Below, in pieces: positions 44,060 to 54,858 of a stretch of 64,000 bases of DNA. Source of the stretch: Deltaproteobacteria bacterium (GTDB lineage: Bacteria > Myxococcota_A > UBA796 > GCA-2862545); the NCBI GenBank assembly GCA_007693595.1, contig REDI01000043.1, forward strand, positions 1 through 64,000, written 5' to 3'. The position numbers were made by a program, and so were the translations under genes. Positions within the stretch are counted from its first letter, which is position 1. Every line of letters begins with the position of its first letter. The notes under the pieces are model-generated. The model was not told the DNA's origin, did no database searches, and worked only from the letters and a program-made list of their open reading frames with translations.

Positions 44060-45208
44060 ATGTTCCTCGACTTTCTCACAACACTTCGCGAGGAAGGCGT
44101 CCCGGTCGGAATGGGGGAGTGGCTCGCTTTTCTTCGGGGTCTCAAGCTGGGGCTCGCGACCGATCTCGAAGGCTTGTACGGCTACGGTCGGGCGGTGCTC
44201 TGCCGAACCGAGGCGGACTACGATCCTTTCGACCTCGCTTTTCGCAAGACCTTCGAGGGCTTGGTCCTGCCGGATGATCTCCGCGAACAGCTCACCGTCT
44301 GGCTCGACGAGGCCCTCGGTGGGGCCCCGGGGGCCCTCCCTCCCAAGGACTACGACAGCTTCGAGGAGCTCTGGCGAGACTTTCTCGAGCGGCTCGCGAC
44401 CCAGCGCGAGCGACACGATCGAGGCAACACCTGGATCGGAACGCGCGGCACGAGCGCCTTTGGGCACTCCGGCCAGGCTCCGCAGGGCGTCCGGGTCGGG
44501 GGGAGCGGCGGAGGGCGGAGCGCCGTCCGGGTCGCTGGAGAGCGGCGCTGGGCGAACTATCGCGCCGATCGAACCCTCGACGTGCGCGAGATCAAGGTGG
44601 CGCTCCGGGCTCTTCGAAGTCTCGCTCGCGACGGCCCGCAGGAGCTCGATCTCGACGAGACGATCCGAGAGACGGCGCAGAACGCAGGGGATATCCAGTT
44701 CGTAGAGCGTCCAGAGCGGCGGAACCGGCTTCGGGTGGTGCTGTTGATGGACGCTGGGGGTTCGATGGCGCCCCACGCCGAGCGGGTCGAGCAGCTGTTC
44801 TCGGCCCTCAAACAGCTCAGGACCTTCAAGAGCCTCGACGTCTATTTCTTTCACAACTGCGTGTATGGATGGCTCTACCGCGACATGCAAGAGCTCGATC
44901 GCGTTCCGACCGAGCAGGTGCTCGCCGAGCTCAGCCCGAAACATCGCTTGCTCTTCGTTGGCGACGCCAGCATGTCGCCTTACGAGCTCCACGCCGCCTG
45001 GGGCTGGTCCGGCAGCGAGCAGCCGAGCGGGCTTCAGTGGCTCCAACGGATCAAGGCGCGCTGCCCGGCGAGCGTCTGGCTCAACCCCGATCCTCCCCGA
45101 TGGTGGAACCACCCCACGGTCAGCGCGATCGCGGGTGTCTTTCCTATGTTCGAGCTGACAGTCGAGGGTCTGCACGACGCGGTGCGCACCTTGCGGGCGC
45201 CACACTAG
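44060..45208 (+). CDS. CoxE-like VWA-domain protein
   Basis: A 382-residue protein paired with the MoxR ATPase. The N-terminal half (FLTTLREEGVPVGMGEWLAF; YGYGRAVLCRTEADYDPFDL) matches the CoxE-like family. The C-terminal VWA domain has VVLLMDAGGSM with D231. Its adhesion site reads DAGGS, not DxSxS, so one Ser ligand is Gly, a variation I recall from this family but cannot check here. Such pairs are thought to assemble or activate enzyme complexes. No target enzyme gene is adjacent. The stop is followed by a perfect hairpin shared with the convergent DUF4476-like gene. Confidence 0.8.
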   Translation: MFLDFLTTLREEGVPVGMGEWLAFLRGLKLGLATDLEGLYGYGRAVLCRTEADYDPFDLAFRKTFEGLVLPDDLREQLTVWLDEALGGAPGALPPKDYDSFEELWRDFLERLATQRERHDRGNTWIGTRGTSAFGHSGQAPQGVRVGGSGGGRSAVRVAGERRWANYRADRTLDVREIKVALRALRSLARDGPQELDLDETIRETAQNAGDIQFVERPERRNRLRVVLLMDAGGSMAPHAERVEQLFSALKQLRTFKSLDVYFFHNCVYGWLYRDMQELDRVPTEQVLAELSPKHRLLFVGDASMSPYELHAAWGWSGSEQPSGLQWLQRIKARCPASVWLNPDPPRWWNHPTVSAIAGVFPMFELTVEGLHDAVRTLRAPH

Positions 45209-45224
45209 AGCGCGCCACCCCCTG

Positions 45225-45246
45225 CCAGCCCTCCAAGGAGGGCTGG
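45225..45246. terminator. Bidirectional terminator-like hairpin
   Basis: A perfect ten-base inverted repeat, CCAGCCCTCC and GGAGGGCTGG, around a two-base AA loop, between two convergent genes. There is no T-tract on either side, so it may act as a processing or weak terminator hairpin. Confidence 0.6.
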
Positions 45247-45262
45247 GGCGGCGGCTGGCGAC

Positions 45263-45823
45263 TCAGCCCAGCCCGAGCGTCTGCATCACGCGCTCGCGGT
45301 TGGAGCGGAAGGTGAGCGTGTCCAGGGCCATCGGGAAGCGGTGTTTGTCGACGACCGCGGGGTACAACAGGATGAGTGCGTCTGCCTTGCCGCCGTCGAA
45401 GGTGAGCTGATCGGCGAGGATGCGTGCCTCATCGGTGGTGAAGGCGCCGACGGGGACGGCCATACGAAGGGCGTCCAACCTGTCGGCGTCGAACTGGGCG
45501 GAGCGCACCATCTGGAGGGCTTCATCGAAGCTCAAGCTCGGCGGGGGAGGTGGAGGAGGCCGCTGGGGACCGGGCCGGCGGGCCTCTCGGGGGCCCTGTG
45601 CGACGAAGGCACCCGCGTCCGTCGCGCGTTGGAGCAAGCCCTCGATACGGTCGACCCTCCGGTCGAGGTGCCGCCGCAGACCGCGTGGCTCGACCTGGCG
45701 GATGTCCTGTCGAAGATCGGTGATCTCCGCGTAGGTCAGCTCGACGAGCTGTGCCGGGCGTCGCTCCGAGAGGGCGGGGCTCGAGAAGACGATCATGGCG
45801 GAGAGTGCGAGCAGCCGGGTCAT
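45263..45823 (-). CDS. Exported DUF4476-like protein
   Basis: A 186-residue protein. AAGGAGG lies six bases before the ATG. A signal peptide (LLALSAMIVFSSPALS) is followed by a charged helical segment, a Pro-rich spacer (PPPPPPP at about residue 90) and a C-terminal helical domain of about 90 residues. The latter has the repeated helix pattern of DUF4476: FDEALQMVRSAQFDADRLDAL, FTTDEARILADQLTFDGGKADAL and VVDKHRFPMALDTLTF. Such domains occur in animal-like and myxobacterial secreted proteins, and their role is unknown. Confidence 0.7.
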   Translation of the reverse strand: MTRLLALSAMIVFSSPALSERRPAQLVELTYAEITDLRQDIRQVEPRGLRRHLDRRVDRIEGLLQRATDAGAFVAQGPREARRPGPQRPPPPPPPSLSFDEALQMVRSAQFDADRLDALRMAVPVGAFTTDEARILADQLTFDGGKADALILLYPAVVDKHRFPMALDTLTFRSNRERVMQTLGLG

Positions 45824-46080
45824 CGGGGCCTCCTTGGCAGGGTTGTCCTGAAGACGCGACAGCTCGGCGGGTCATTCGAGGGAGGGTGGTCGCGACTTGT
45901 CGCCGACGTGGCCCGATGAAGTCTCTCTGGGCTTCGGACTGAGGTTGCGGGGCTGGTGGACCATGGGTAAGTCTTCCTCCTCAGCGCTGATCCGACCGGG
46001 CGGGAGTGGCGAGGGGGCTGGGGTAGCGTGCAGGTTGTACGCCCCTCTTCGTCAGGCGCTCGTCCGGTCTCGGAGTTTCG

Positions 46081-47046
46081 ATGTACGGCGAGATGGTCCT
46101 GTTCAGTGGCAATGCGAACCCCGCCTTGGCGCGAGCTATCGGTCAGAGCTTGGGCCAACCGCTCGCGCCGGCCCAGGTCGGTCGCTTCTCGGACGGTGAG
46201 AGCCGGGTCGAGCTTCAGCAGAATGTTCGAGGGCGCGATGTCTTCTTGATTCAGCCGACCTCTGCCCCTGGCAACGACAACCTCATGGAGCTGTTGATCA
46301 TGGCCGAGGCGTGCAAGCGGTCCTCGGCAGGTCGTATCACGGCGGTCATCCCTTACTTCGGCTATGCCCGGCAGGACCGTAAGGTGGCGCCGCGGGCCCC
46401 GATTACCTCGCGCCTGGTTGCGGACCTCATCCAAGCCGCAGGGGTCGAGCGAGTGCTGACCATGGACCTGCACGCCGGTCAGATCCAGGGCTTCTTCAAC
46501 ATTCCTGTCGACAACCTCTACGCTCGGGGCCTGTTCTTCCATGTTCTCCGGGAAGATGTGGCCGCTAACCCAGAGAATACGGTGATCGTGTCCCCGGACG
46601 CGGGGGGCGTGGAGCGGGCGCGTGGCTATGCCTCGCTGCTGAAATGCGGCCTGGCCATTATCGATAAGCGGCGACCTCAGGCCAACGAGACCGAAGTCAT
46701 GCACATCGTCGGCGACGTCAAGGGCAAGCGCGCTGTCCTTATCGACGACATGATCGACACCGCTGGGACCATCACCAAGGGGGCGCGGGCCTTGGTCGAG
46801 CACGGGGCGACGTCGGTCTACGCGTGCGCGACGCACGCGGTGCTCTCGGGACCGGCCATCGATCGCCTGAACGCCTCCTCCTTCGAGAAGGTACTCGTAA
46901 CCGACAGCATTCCCTTGAGCGCTCCGGGTCAGGCTTGCACCAAGCTGCGCGTGATCAGCGTCGCGCCTCTCTTCGCGGAGGCCATCCGCTCGATTCACTT
47001 CAACGACTCGATCTCGCGGCTCTTCCTCACCAGCCGGACGCGCTAG
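46081..47046 (+). CDS. prs: Ribose-phosphate pyrophosphokinase
   Basis: A 321-residue enzyme that makes PRPP from ribose 5-phosphate and ATP, for purine, pyrimidine, His and Trp synthesis. FSGNANPALARAI, RFSDGESRVELQQNVRG, the flexible loop YARQDRKVAPRAP, the metal site MDLHAGQIQGFF, and the PRPP-binding VLIDDMIDTAGT are all present. ATG 46081 or ATG 46093 could start it. It heads the prs-rplY-pth order common in bacteria, and the following rplY starts 221 bases downstream. Confidence 0.95.
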   Translation: MYGEMVLFSGNANPALARAIGQSLGQPLAPAQVGRFSDGESRVELQQNVRGRDVFLIQPTSAPGNDNLMELLIMAEACKRSSAGRITAVIPYFGYARQDRKVAPRAPITSRLVADLIQAAGVERVLTMDLHAGQIQGFFNIPVDNLYARGLFFHVLREDVAANPENTVIVSPDAGGVERARGYASLLKCGLAIIDKRRPQANETEVMHIVGDVKGKRAVLIDDMIDTAGTITKGARALVEHGATSVYACATHAVLSGPAIDRLNASSFEKVLVTDSIPLSAPGQACTKLRVISVAPLFAEAIRSIHFNDSISRLFLTSRTR

Positions 47047-47267
47047 AACGCGGGCCGCTTGACACGCCCCCGGGGTGTCGTTACTCCGGCGCCGCTTTAC
47101 GGGGCAGGTCCAGACGGGCGTGCTCAAATCCAGCAAGTTGCCAGCGTCCCGGCCTCCCGAAGGCCCTTCTGTCCAAGGGGCGACAGCGCAGCGCTCGGTC
47201 CATCCGGGTGCGGCCTGTCTTCTCGCGACCGAAGCGCCTCAGGGGCCCGACGCGAGAGGATGATCCC

Positions 47268-47921
47268 ATGCCGAGCCTCGCCGCCGAGATCCGCACCAGC
47301 GACACGGGTAAGACCACCGCCCGCAAGATCCGCAATGAGGGCAAGATCCCCGCCGTAGTCTATGGCGGAGGCCTCCCTGCCGTGTCGTTGAACATCGACC
47401 CCCAAGCCCTCGTGGACATGTTCCGCAAGTCCGCTGACCGCAACACCATCGTCCACCTCGACTTCTCTGCCGGGGATGTGCCCGAGGCCGTCAAGGCGGC
47501 CTGGGCGGCCTCTGGAGCCCTCGCGGACGACGGAACGGTCCCCTGTCTCGTGCGCGACGTGCAGCGGCACCCCCTGCGGCGCGACCTGCTGCACGTGGAC
47601 TTCTTCTGGCTCGCTCCGGGCCAAGAGGTCGAGGTCATGGTCCCGCTCCAAGGCGTCGGCCGGGCCAAGGGCATGGCCATCGGGGGTCGCTTGCGGCTCA
47701 TCCGTCGCGAGGTCAAGATCCGCTGCGCCTGGGAGAAGCTCCCCAAGACCATCCAGCACGATCTCACGCCTCTTCAGATCGGCGACATGGTCAAGGCCTC
47801 GGAGCTGCAGCTCCCCGAAGGCGCAAGCCTCGTTGCGCGGAACGACTTCAACGTGTTGACCATCTACGGCAAGCGGGTCTCGGCCCGTCCCGCCGCCAGC
47901 GCTGATGCGAAGAAGAAGTAA
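47268..47921 (+). CDS. rplY: 50S ribosomal protein L25 (CTC type)
   Basis: A 217-residue protein that binds 5S rRNA. The N-terminal domain (SLAAEIRTSDTGKTTARKIR, GKIPAVVYGGG) is the conserved L25 fold, and the C-terminal domain (VEVMVPLQGVGRAKGMAIGG) makes it the longer CTC/TL5 form. GAGAGGA precedes the ATG at 47268. The Lys-rich tail (ADAKKK) is usual. pth starts three bases after the stop, so the two are co-transcribed. Confidence 0.93.
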   Translation: MPSLAAEIRTSDTGKTTARKIRNEGKIPAVVYGGGLPAVSLNIDPQALVDMFRKSADRNTIVHLDFSAGDVPEAVKAAWAASGALADDGTVPCLVRDVQRHPLRRDLLHVDFFWLAPGQEVEVMVPLQGVGRAKGMAIGGRLRLIRREVKIRCAWEKLPKTIQHDLTPLQIGDMVKASELQLPEGASLVARNDFNVLTIYGKRVSARPAASADAKKK

Positions 47922-47924
47922 TCC

Positions 47925-48545
47925 ATGGTTCTCGTCGTCGGACTCGGCAATCCTGGCCGTAAGTACGAGCAGACCCGCCACAACGCGGGCTTCTGCGTCG
48001 TCGATCGGCTCGGTGCGCGCGCGGGTGCCGACGTGGGCCGCGGCCAGCTCGGGGCTTTGGTTGGGTCCGCGCGCATCGGAGGCCGCGCAGCGGTTCTCGC
48101 CAAGCCGCAGTCCTTCATGAACCGCTCCGGCCAACCCGCCGCGTCCCTGCGTGGCTACTACAAGGTCGTCAACGCCGATGTGGTAGTCATCCATGATGAC
48201 CTCGACATCCCCTTCGGCGATGTACGGGTCAAGGTTGGCGGGGGGCATGGGGGCCACAACGGGCTCCGCGACCTCAACCGCTGCCTGGGTCCCGACTATG
48301 TTCGGGTCCGCTTCGGGGTTGGTCGCCCTCCCCAAGGCTGGGACACGGCTGCCTACGTGCTCTCCAAGTGGTCGCCCATCGAAGCCGAAGCGCTCGACGA
48401 GGTGGTGGATCGCGCGGCGGACGCGGTCGAGATGATTCTGGCAGAAGGGTCTTCTGCCGCCATGAATAAGTATAATACACGGGCGAGGCAGGGTGGCGCA
48501 GCACCAGGCACCGCCACGCCCACCGCTCGAACCTCGGAAGCGTGA
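47925..48545 (+). CDS. pth: Peptidyl-tRNA hydrolase
   Basis: A 206-residue enzyme that recycles tRNA by cutting the ester bond of prematurely released peptidyl-tRNA. VVGLGNPGRKYEQTRHNAGF carries the catalytic His (about residue 20), and KPQSFMNRSG, VIHDDLDIPFG with the key Asp, and GGHGGHNGLRDL follow. A C-terminal extension (ARQGGAAPGTATPTART) is Ala/Thr-rich. It follows rplY with a three-base gap, the standard order. The pyrophosphatase gene starts 20 bases after its stop. Confidence 0.95.
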   Translation: MVLVVGLGNPGRKYEQTRHNAGFCVVDRLGARAGADVGRGQLGALVGSARIGGRAAVLAKPQSFMNRSGQPAASLRGYYKVVNADVVVIHDDLDIPFGDVRVKVGGGHGGHNGLRDLNRCLGPDYVRVRFGVGRPPQGWDTAAYVLSKWSPIEAEALDEVVDRAADAVEMILAEGSSAAMNKYNTRARQGGAAPGTATPTARTSEA

Positions 48546-48553
48546 GCTCTCCG

Positions 48554-48560
48554 TAGGAGG
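48554..48560 (+). promoter_or_regulatory. Ribosome binding site fixing the hppA TTG start
   Basis: TAGGAGG five bases before the TTG at 48566. No ATG or GTG at the N-terminus gives a complete first transmembrane helix, so TTG is the likely start. Confidence 0.75.
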
Positions 48561-48565
48561 ACCCC

Positions 48566-50761
<2,196 letters not shown>

Positions 50762-50816
50762 ACCTCCTCGGGGTCGGGCGAAAGCTCCGCCCCCCACCTG
50801 TCCAAGTGGAGGCACC

Positions 50817-51296
50817 GTGACTGTGCTTCATCACGAATACGAAACTGTCGTTATCGTTCGCCCCGATCTCGACGATGCAGACACCCTGGCCATCTTCGAG
50901 CGCTTCGAGAAGGTGATCACAGACAACGGCGGCCATGTGCTGCTTCGCGATGACTGGGGCAAGCGCAAGCTCGCCTACACCATCGAGAAGCAGACCAAGG
51001 GCCACTACGTCTTGCTCAACCATCTCTCGCCCGCCGAGATCATCGCCGAGCTTGAGCGGATCATCCGTAATGAAGACCGGGTCATCCGCTTCATGACGGT
51101 CCTGCTCGACCAGGCGGTCGACGTGCCCGAGCGGCTCGAGGCAGCCGAAGAGAAGCGGAAGAAGCTCGCCGCAGAGTTGGCCGCGCGTGCGGAGGCCGAG
51201 GAGCGTGCCCGGGCCGAGGCCGAGGCCGCAGGCATCCACGACGGCGACGACGACGACGATGTCGACGACGACGACGACGACAACAGCGACGACTGA
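50817..51296 (+). CDS. rpsF: 30S ribosomal protein S6
   Basis: A 159-residue S6. The core (residues 1-100) has [40 protein letters not shown] and [11 protein letters not shown], all typical. After residue 105 a charged helix of Ala/Glu/Arg leads to an acidic tail with [16 protein letters not shown] at the end, far beyond the E. coli length of about 130. Many S6 proteins carry an acidic or glutamate tail. The start is GTG 50817 with GTGGAGG upstream. rplI follows after 15 bases; rpsR, normally between them, is absent. Confidence 0.92.
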   Translation: MTVLHHEYETVVIVRPDLDDADTLAIFERFEKVITDNGGHVLLRDDWGKRKLAYTIEKQTKGHYVLLNHLSPAEIIAELERIIRNEDRVIRFMTVLLDQAVDVPERLEAAEEKRKKLAAELAARAEAEERARAEAEAAGIHDGDDDDDVDDDDDDNSDD

Positions 51297-51311
51297 GCCG
51301 GGAGGTCTACC

Positions 51312-51755
51312 ATGCGCGTCATTTTGAAGAAAGAGGTTCAGAACCTCGGTGAGGCTGGCGATATCGTCAACGTCAAGCCGGGCTACGGCCGCAACTACCT
51401 CATCCCCCGAGGTCTCGCGATCCCGGCGAGCGAGGGCAGCATCAAGCAGGTCGAGCATCAGCAACGACTGGCTGAGGCGATCCGTAAGCAGCAGCTCGAG
51501 GCGGCTCGCGCCATCGGGGCCAAGCTCTCGGGCACCTCGATCACCATCCGCCGCGAGGCGGGGGATGATGACAAGCTCTTCGGTTCGGTCACCAACCGCG
51601 ACATCGCCGACGCCCTTGGGGCTGAGGGTGTCGAGGTGGATCGCCGCACGATCCTGCTCGAGGACAACATCCGTACCCTCGGCCTCTTTCAGGTGCCCGT
51701 CCGCGTTCACCGCGAGGTCACAGCCCTGGTCAAGGTCTACGTGATGAAGGCCTGA
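51312..51755 (+). CDS. rplI: 50S ribosomal protein L9
   Basis: A 147-residue ribosomal protein. The N-terminal domain has RVILKKEVQNLGEAGDIVNV and KPGYGRNYLIPRGLA, the family signature. A long connecting helix and the C-terminal domain (DKLFGSVTNRDIADAL) follow. GGGAGG lies before the ATG. It closes the rpsF-rplI pair, and the replicative helicase dnaB begins 256 bases downstream. Confidence 0.96.
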   Translation: MRVILKKEVQNLGEAGDIVNVKPGYGRNYLIPRGLAIPASEGSIKQVEHQQRLAEAIRKQQLEAARAIGAKLSGTSITIRREAGDDDKLFGSVTNRDIADALGAEGVEVDRRTILLEDNIRTLGLFQVPVRVHREVTALVKVYVMKA

Positions 51756-52011
51756 CGCCTCTCTGGATCTGTCCCGCCGCGGACTGGGCCTGACGCCCAC
51801 TCGTGTCCCGCTGGCCTCCGGCTCGCCCTCAGCGCCCCTCAGGGGTGTTGGGGGCGTTCGGCGTTCTTCCTTTGTTCTCGGAAGGTTCTTCGCTTCCTTG
51901 GCGGGATGGGGCGCGCGGGCGAAGGGACCGCGTGGCGGTTAGGTGAGGGGAGGGCGCGGTGGTCGTGGCCTGGGGGGCAGGCTGCCCCACGATCGTCTTC
52001 GCAGCGGTTGG

Positions 52012-53352
52012 ATGGATTCGATGGTGACTCCCCACAACCTCGAGGCCGAGAGGGCGCTGCTGGGGGGGCTCCTCCAAGAGCCCGCCCGTCTGCTCGACCT
52101 CGCGGACCGCCTCAAGCCCGAGGCCTTCTTTCGGCCCGATCACGCCGCGCTCTACGAGCTGCTGGTGCGTATGCATCGCGCCCAGGAGCCGGTCGATCTG
52201 GTGACCTTGCCGCAGCGTCTCGAACGCGAGGGGCTGGCGGAGCGATGCGGGGGGCTCCCCTACGTCTTGCAGCTGCCGGACCATGCGCCCTCTGTGGCGA
52301 ACCTCGAGCACTATGCCGATGTCATCGCGGAGCACGCTGGGCTTCGCCAGCTGGTCCGCTTCGCCGAGGACCTCCAGCGCAGGGCGCTCGGAAGTGTCGA
52401 TCAGGTCAGCATCCTCATCGAGCGTGCCATCAAGGACCTCTCCGAGGTGGGTCATGGCGGAAGGAGTCAGGCCTGGGGTGAGATCAGCGTCCTGGTCGAC
52501 GAAGAGATCCGGCGCATGGAGGAGGCGGCCGAGGGCACGGATGATGGACGGGCGGTGCTCACGGGCTTCCCCGATCTCGACGACAAGCTCGGTGGCCTGC
52601 GCGGGGGCCAGCTCATCGTTCTTGCGGCTCGACCGGGCATGGGCAAGACAGCGCTCGCCCTCAATATCGCCCAAAACGCATCGTTCTCCAATGACTTTCC
52701 TGGGATCGCCGTCTTCTCGCTCGAGATGACGCGGCACGAGCTGGTCGGCCGGATGCTCACGTCCCACAGTCAGCTCGATGCCCGCAAGGTGCGCGACGGG
52801 GCCCTCACCAGTCAGGAGTGGGAGGTCCTCATCGACGCGAGCGACGAGATCCGGCGTACTCAAGTCTTCATCGACGACACCCCTGCGCTGTCGATCGGCG
52901 AGCTCCGCGCGCGCACTCGAAAGCTCAAGGCGGAGTGCCCCTCGCTGAGCTTGGTGGTGGTCGACTATCTTCAACTCATGCGGGGTGACGATCCCCGCGC
53001 ACCACGCATCCAGCAGGTCGGTGAGATCTCACAGGGGCTCAAGGCGCTGGCTAAGGATGCTGGGGTGCCTGTCGTCGCGTTGTCTCAGCTCAACCGAGGT
53101 GTCGAGTCCCGCCAAGACAAGCGTCCGGTGCTCTCGGACCTGCGAGAGTCGGGTGCTATCGAGCAAGATGCAGATGTGATCCTGTTCATCTACCGAGACG
53201 ACTACTACAATAAGGACGAGAGCACCGCACCTGGTGAGGCCGAGGTGATCATCGCCAAGCAGCGCGCAGGCAACACAGGGACCATCAAGCTGGTGTGGCG
53301 AGGAGCGCAACAGCGCTTCGATAGCCTCTTCGAAGAACCCCTCTCTCTTTGA
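52012..53352 (+). CDS. dnaB: Replicative DNA helicase DnaB
   Basis: A 446-residue hexameric helicase that unwinds DNA ahead of the fork. VTPHNLEAERALLGGLLQ opens the N-terminal domain. The RecA-like domain has Walker A in AARPGMGKTALALNIA (about residue 205-220), FSLEMTRHEL, Walker B in LVVVDYLQLM, and SQLNRGVESRQDKRPVLSDL. Length is normal and there is no intein. ATG 52012 is taken as start; ATG 52021 is equally possible. The gene follows rplI in the standard order. Confidence 0.95.
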   Translation: MDSMVTPHNLEAERALLGGLLQEPARLLDLADRLKPEAFFRPDHAALYELLVRMHRAQEPVDLVTLPQRLEREGLAERCGGLPYVLQLPDHAPSVANLEHYADVIAEHAGLRQLVRFAEDLQRRALGSVDQVSILIERAIKDLSEVGHGGRSQAWGEISVLVDEEIRRMEEAAEGTDDGRAVLTGFPDLDDKLGGLRGGQLIVLAARPGMGKTALALNIAQNASFSNDFPGIAVFSLEMTRHELVGRMLTSHSQLDARKVRDGALTSQEWEVLIDASDEIRRTQVFIDDTPALSIGELRARTRKLKAECPSLSLVVVDYLQLMRGDDPRAPRIQQVGEISQGLKALAKDAGVPVVALSQLNRGVESRQDKRPVLSDLRESGAIEQDADVILFIYRDDYYNKDESTAPGEAEVIIAKQRAGNTGTIKLVWRGAQQRFDSLFEEPLSL

Positions 53353-53501
53353 TGGGCTGGAAAGGGCGCGGCCTTCCCTGTCGCTCCACGCGCCCCGAAG
53401 CGAGAGGGCTGGCAGAGCCTAGGACCGGGAACTCTTCACCTCCCCTTTGGCCCGTCCGGTAGGACATCCTATCGATATGCCTTGCAAGGTCTGGGCTGGG
53501 G

Positions 53502-53530
53502 TTGGCCTGCGGGCTCAGATGTTGTATACG
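53502..53530 (+). promoter_or_regulatory. Candidate sigma-70 promoter for the FHA gene
   Basis: TTGGCC at 53502-53507 and TATACG at 53525-53530, spaced by 17 bases. Each matches the consensus at four of six positions. It lies about 60 bases before the FHA gene start, in an otherwise GC-rich 239-base gap after dnaB. Confidence 0.4.
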
Positions 53531-53591
53531 TTCACCCCGGTCGCATGTGCGCACCGCAATGTTCCCCGCACACCAGGAGACGGCGGACCCC

Positions 53592-54779
53592 ATGGAAAAG
53601 CCTGAGCTTCTGTCCAAATTCCAGGCCAAGGTAGACGAGTTCTCGCGCTACCATGCCTTCGTCGAGAAGGCGCAGGCCCAGGCTGATCGTTTCGCCCCTG
53701 AAGTGGTCGAGAAGGTCATCTCCGAGAACAAAGAGAAGTCTCTGAAGGTGGTCGAGGATCTGATCCCGCTCACCGTCGACATCGTCGAGGCGATCGACGG
53801 TCTTCGCGCCGCTCGAGACAAGGTCGAGTCCGACAGCGCCGAGTCCTCCATGCGCATGCAAGAGCTCGAGCTCCGCCACGCCATCGGAGAGCTCGATGAA
53901 GACGGCTTCGAGAAAGAAGCCGCGGAGCTCCGGGGCGAAGTGGACTCGGCCAAGTCTCGAATCGCTGAGATCGATGAGGAGATCGAGTCCTTCACGACGG
54001 CGGTCGATGGCTGGAATGAGTTGGGAATGAAGGCGGGTGTGCTCGCTGCTCCTGTCAGCACCGAACCCGAACCCGAACCTGAACCCGAACCCGAACCTGA
54101 ACCCGAGCTTGAGCCGGTCCCTGTTCCGGCCGCCGAAGAGGACCCCCTCGTCGAGGGGTCCGATGACATCCTCTTCGGCGATCATGACGGAGCGGATATC
54201 GTCGAGATCGCGGTCGACGACGAAGGTGGCGATGACATCGCCATCGGGCCGGCCGACGACATGGGCGTCCACGCGGAACGGGTCACGATCCAAGACGACC
54301 TATCGGTCGTCTTCGACGACGCGGGCCCTTCGGATGACGCGCCCCAGGCGGACTCCGCCGACGAAGAGATCCTCCTCGGTGAAGATGTCCTCCCCGACGA
54401 CGACGACGCCGGCCTCGACATCCTCGGCGACGACGAGCCTCTTGAGCTCGATGGTGCGGAGCCCGTAAACGACATCAAGCCCCGGCGAGCGGTACTGCTC
54501 CAGTCCGAGAGCAGCCCCGATGAGCAGGTACACCCCGTGACCAAAGACGTTGTCAGCATCGGCCGAGGGCGCGATAACGACATCCAGGTCCGCAACGACT
54601 CCAAGGTTTCGCGCTATCACTGCAAGATCTATCGCCGAGGTCCCAACTACTACATCGAAGACAACAAGTCCGCGAACGGCAGTCTGGTCAACGGCGAGCT
54701 CATCACCGAGCGGCGTCTGTTCGGGGGCGAAGAGATCATCGTCGGCGAGACTTTCTTCCGCTTCCGGATCATGGACTGA
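53592..54779 (+). CDS. FHA-domain protein with N-terminal coiled coil
   Basis: The start is the ATG at 53592 (395 residues); an ATG 11 codons upstream is possible. Residues 1-140 are helical and coiled-coil forming (KVEDLIPLTVDIVEA-like heptads, ending EEIESFTTAVDG). A Glu-Pro repeat (about 157-175) and a long acidic region follow. The C-terminal FHA domain (about 310-390) has SIGRGRDNDIQVRNDSKVSR and YHCKIYRRG, then SANGSLVNG, so the Arg, Ser and Asn that bind phosphothreonine are intact. It should recognise Thr-phosphorylated partners in the cytoplasm, perhaps substrates of a PknB-like kinase (inference). A strong terminator follows. Confidence 0.85.
   Translation: MEKPELLSKFQAKVDEFSRYHAFVEKAQAQADRFAPEVVEKVISENKEKSLKVVEDLIPLTVDIVEAIDGLRAARDKVESDSAESSMRMQELELRHAIGELDEDGFEKEAAELRGEVDSAKSRIAEIDEEIESFTTAVDGWNELGMKAGVLAAPVSTEPEPEPEPEPEPEPELEPVPVPAAEEDPLVEGSDDILFGDHDGADIVEIAVDDEGGDDIAIGPADDMGVHAERVTIQDDLSVVFDDAGPSDDAPQADSADEEILLGEDVLPDDDDAGLDILGDDEPLELDGAEPVNDIKPRRAVLLQSESSPDEQVHPVTKDVVSIGRGRDNDIQVRNDSKVSRYHCKIYRRGPNYYIEDNKSANGSLVNGELITERRLFGGEEIIVGETFFRFRIMD
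54060..54107 (+). repeat. Glu-Pro coding repeat
   Basis: Tandem copies of GAACCCGAACC(C/T) encode alternating Glu-Pro residues in the FHA protein linker. Such rigid EP linkers space domains apart, and the six-base unit keeps the frame. Confidence 0.8.
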
Positions 54780-54814
54780 CGCGGAACGTCCGCTTCGTGA
54801 TCCGAAGGTTGCCT

Positions 54815-54848
54815 GCCCAGGGGTCTGAGACCTCTGGGCCCTGTTTTT
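54815..54848 (+). terminator. Rho-independent terminator after the FHA gene
   Basis: An 11-base stem with one G-T pair, GCCCAGGGGTC against GACCTCTGGGC, around a three-base loop, followed by CCTGTTTTT. The next start codon lies only about ten bases beyond the T-tract. Confidence 0.88.
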
Positions 54849-54858
54849 GGGGGACTGG

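Noticed and set aside
44060-45208. Carbon monoxide dehydrogenase accessory protein CoxE
   Set aside because: The protein is in the CoxE-like family, but no cox structural genes are near, so the specific CODH role is not claimed.
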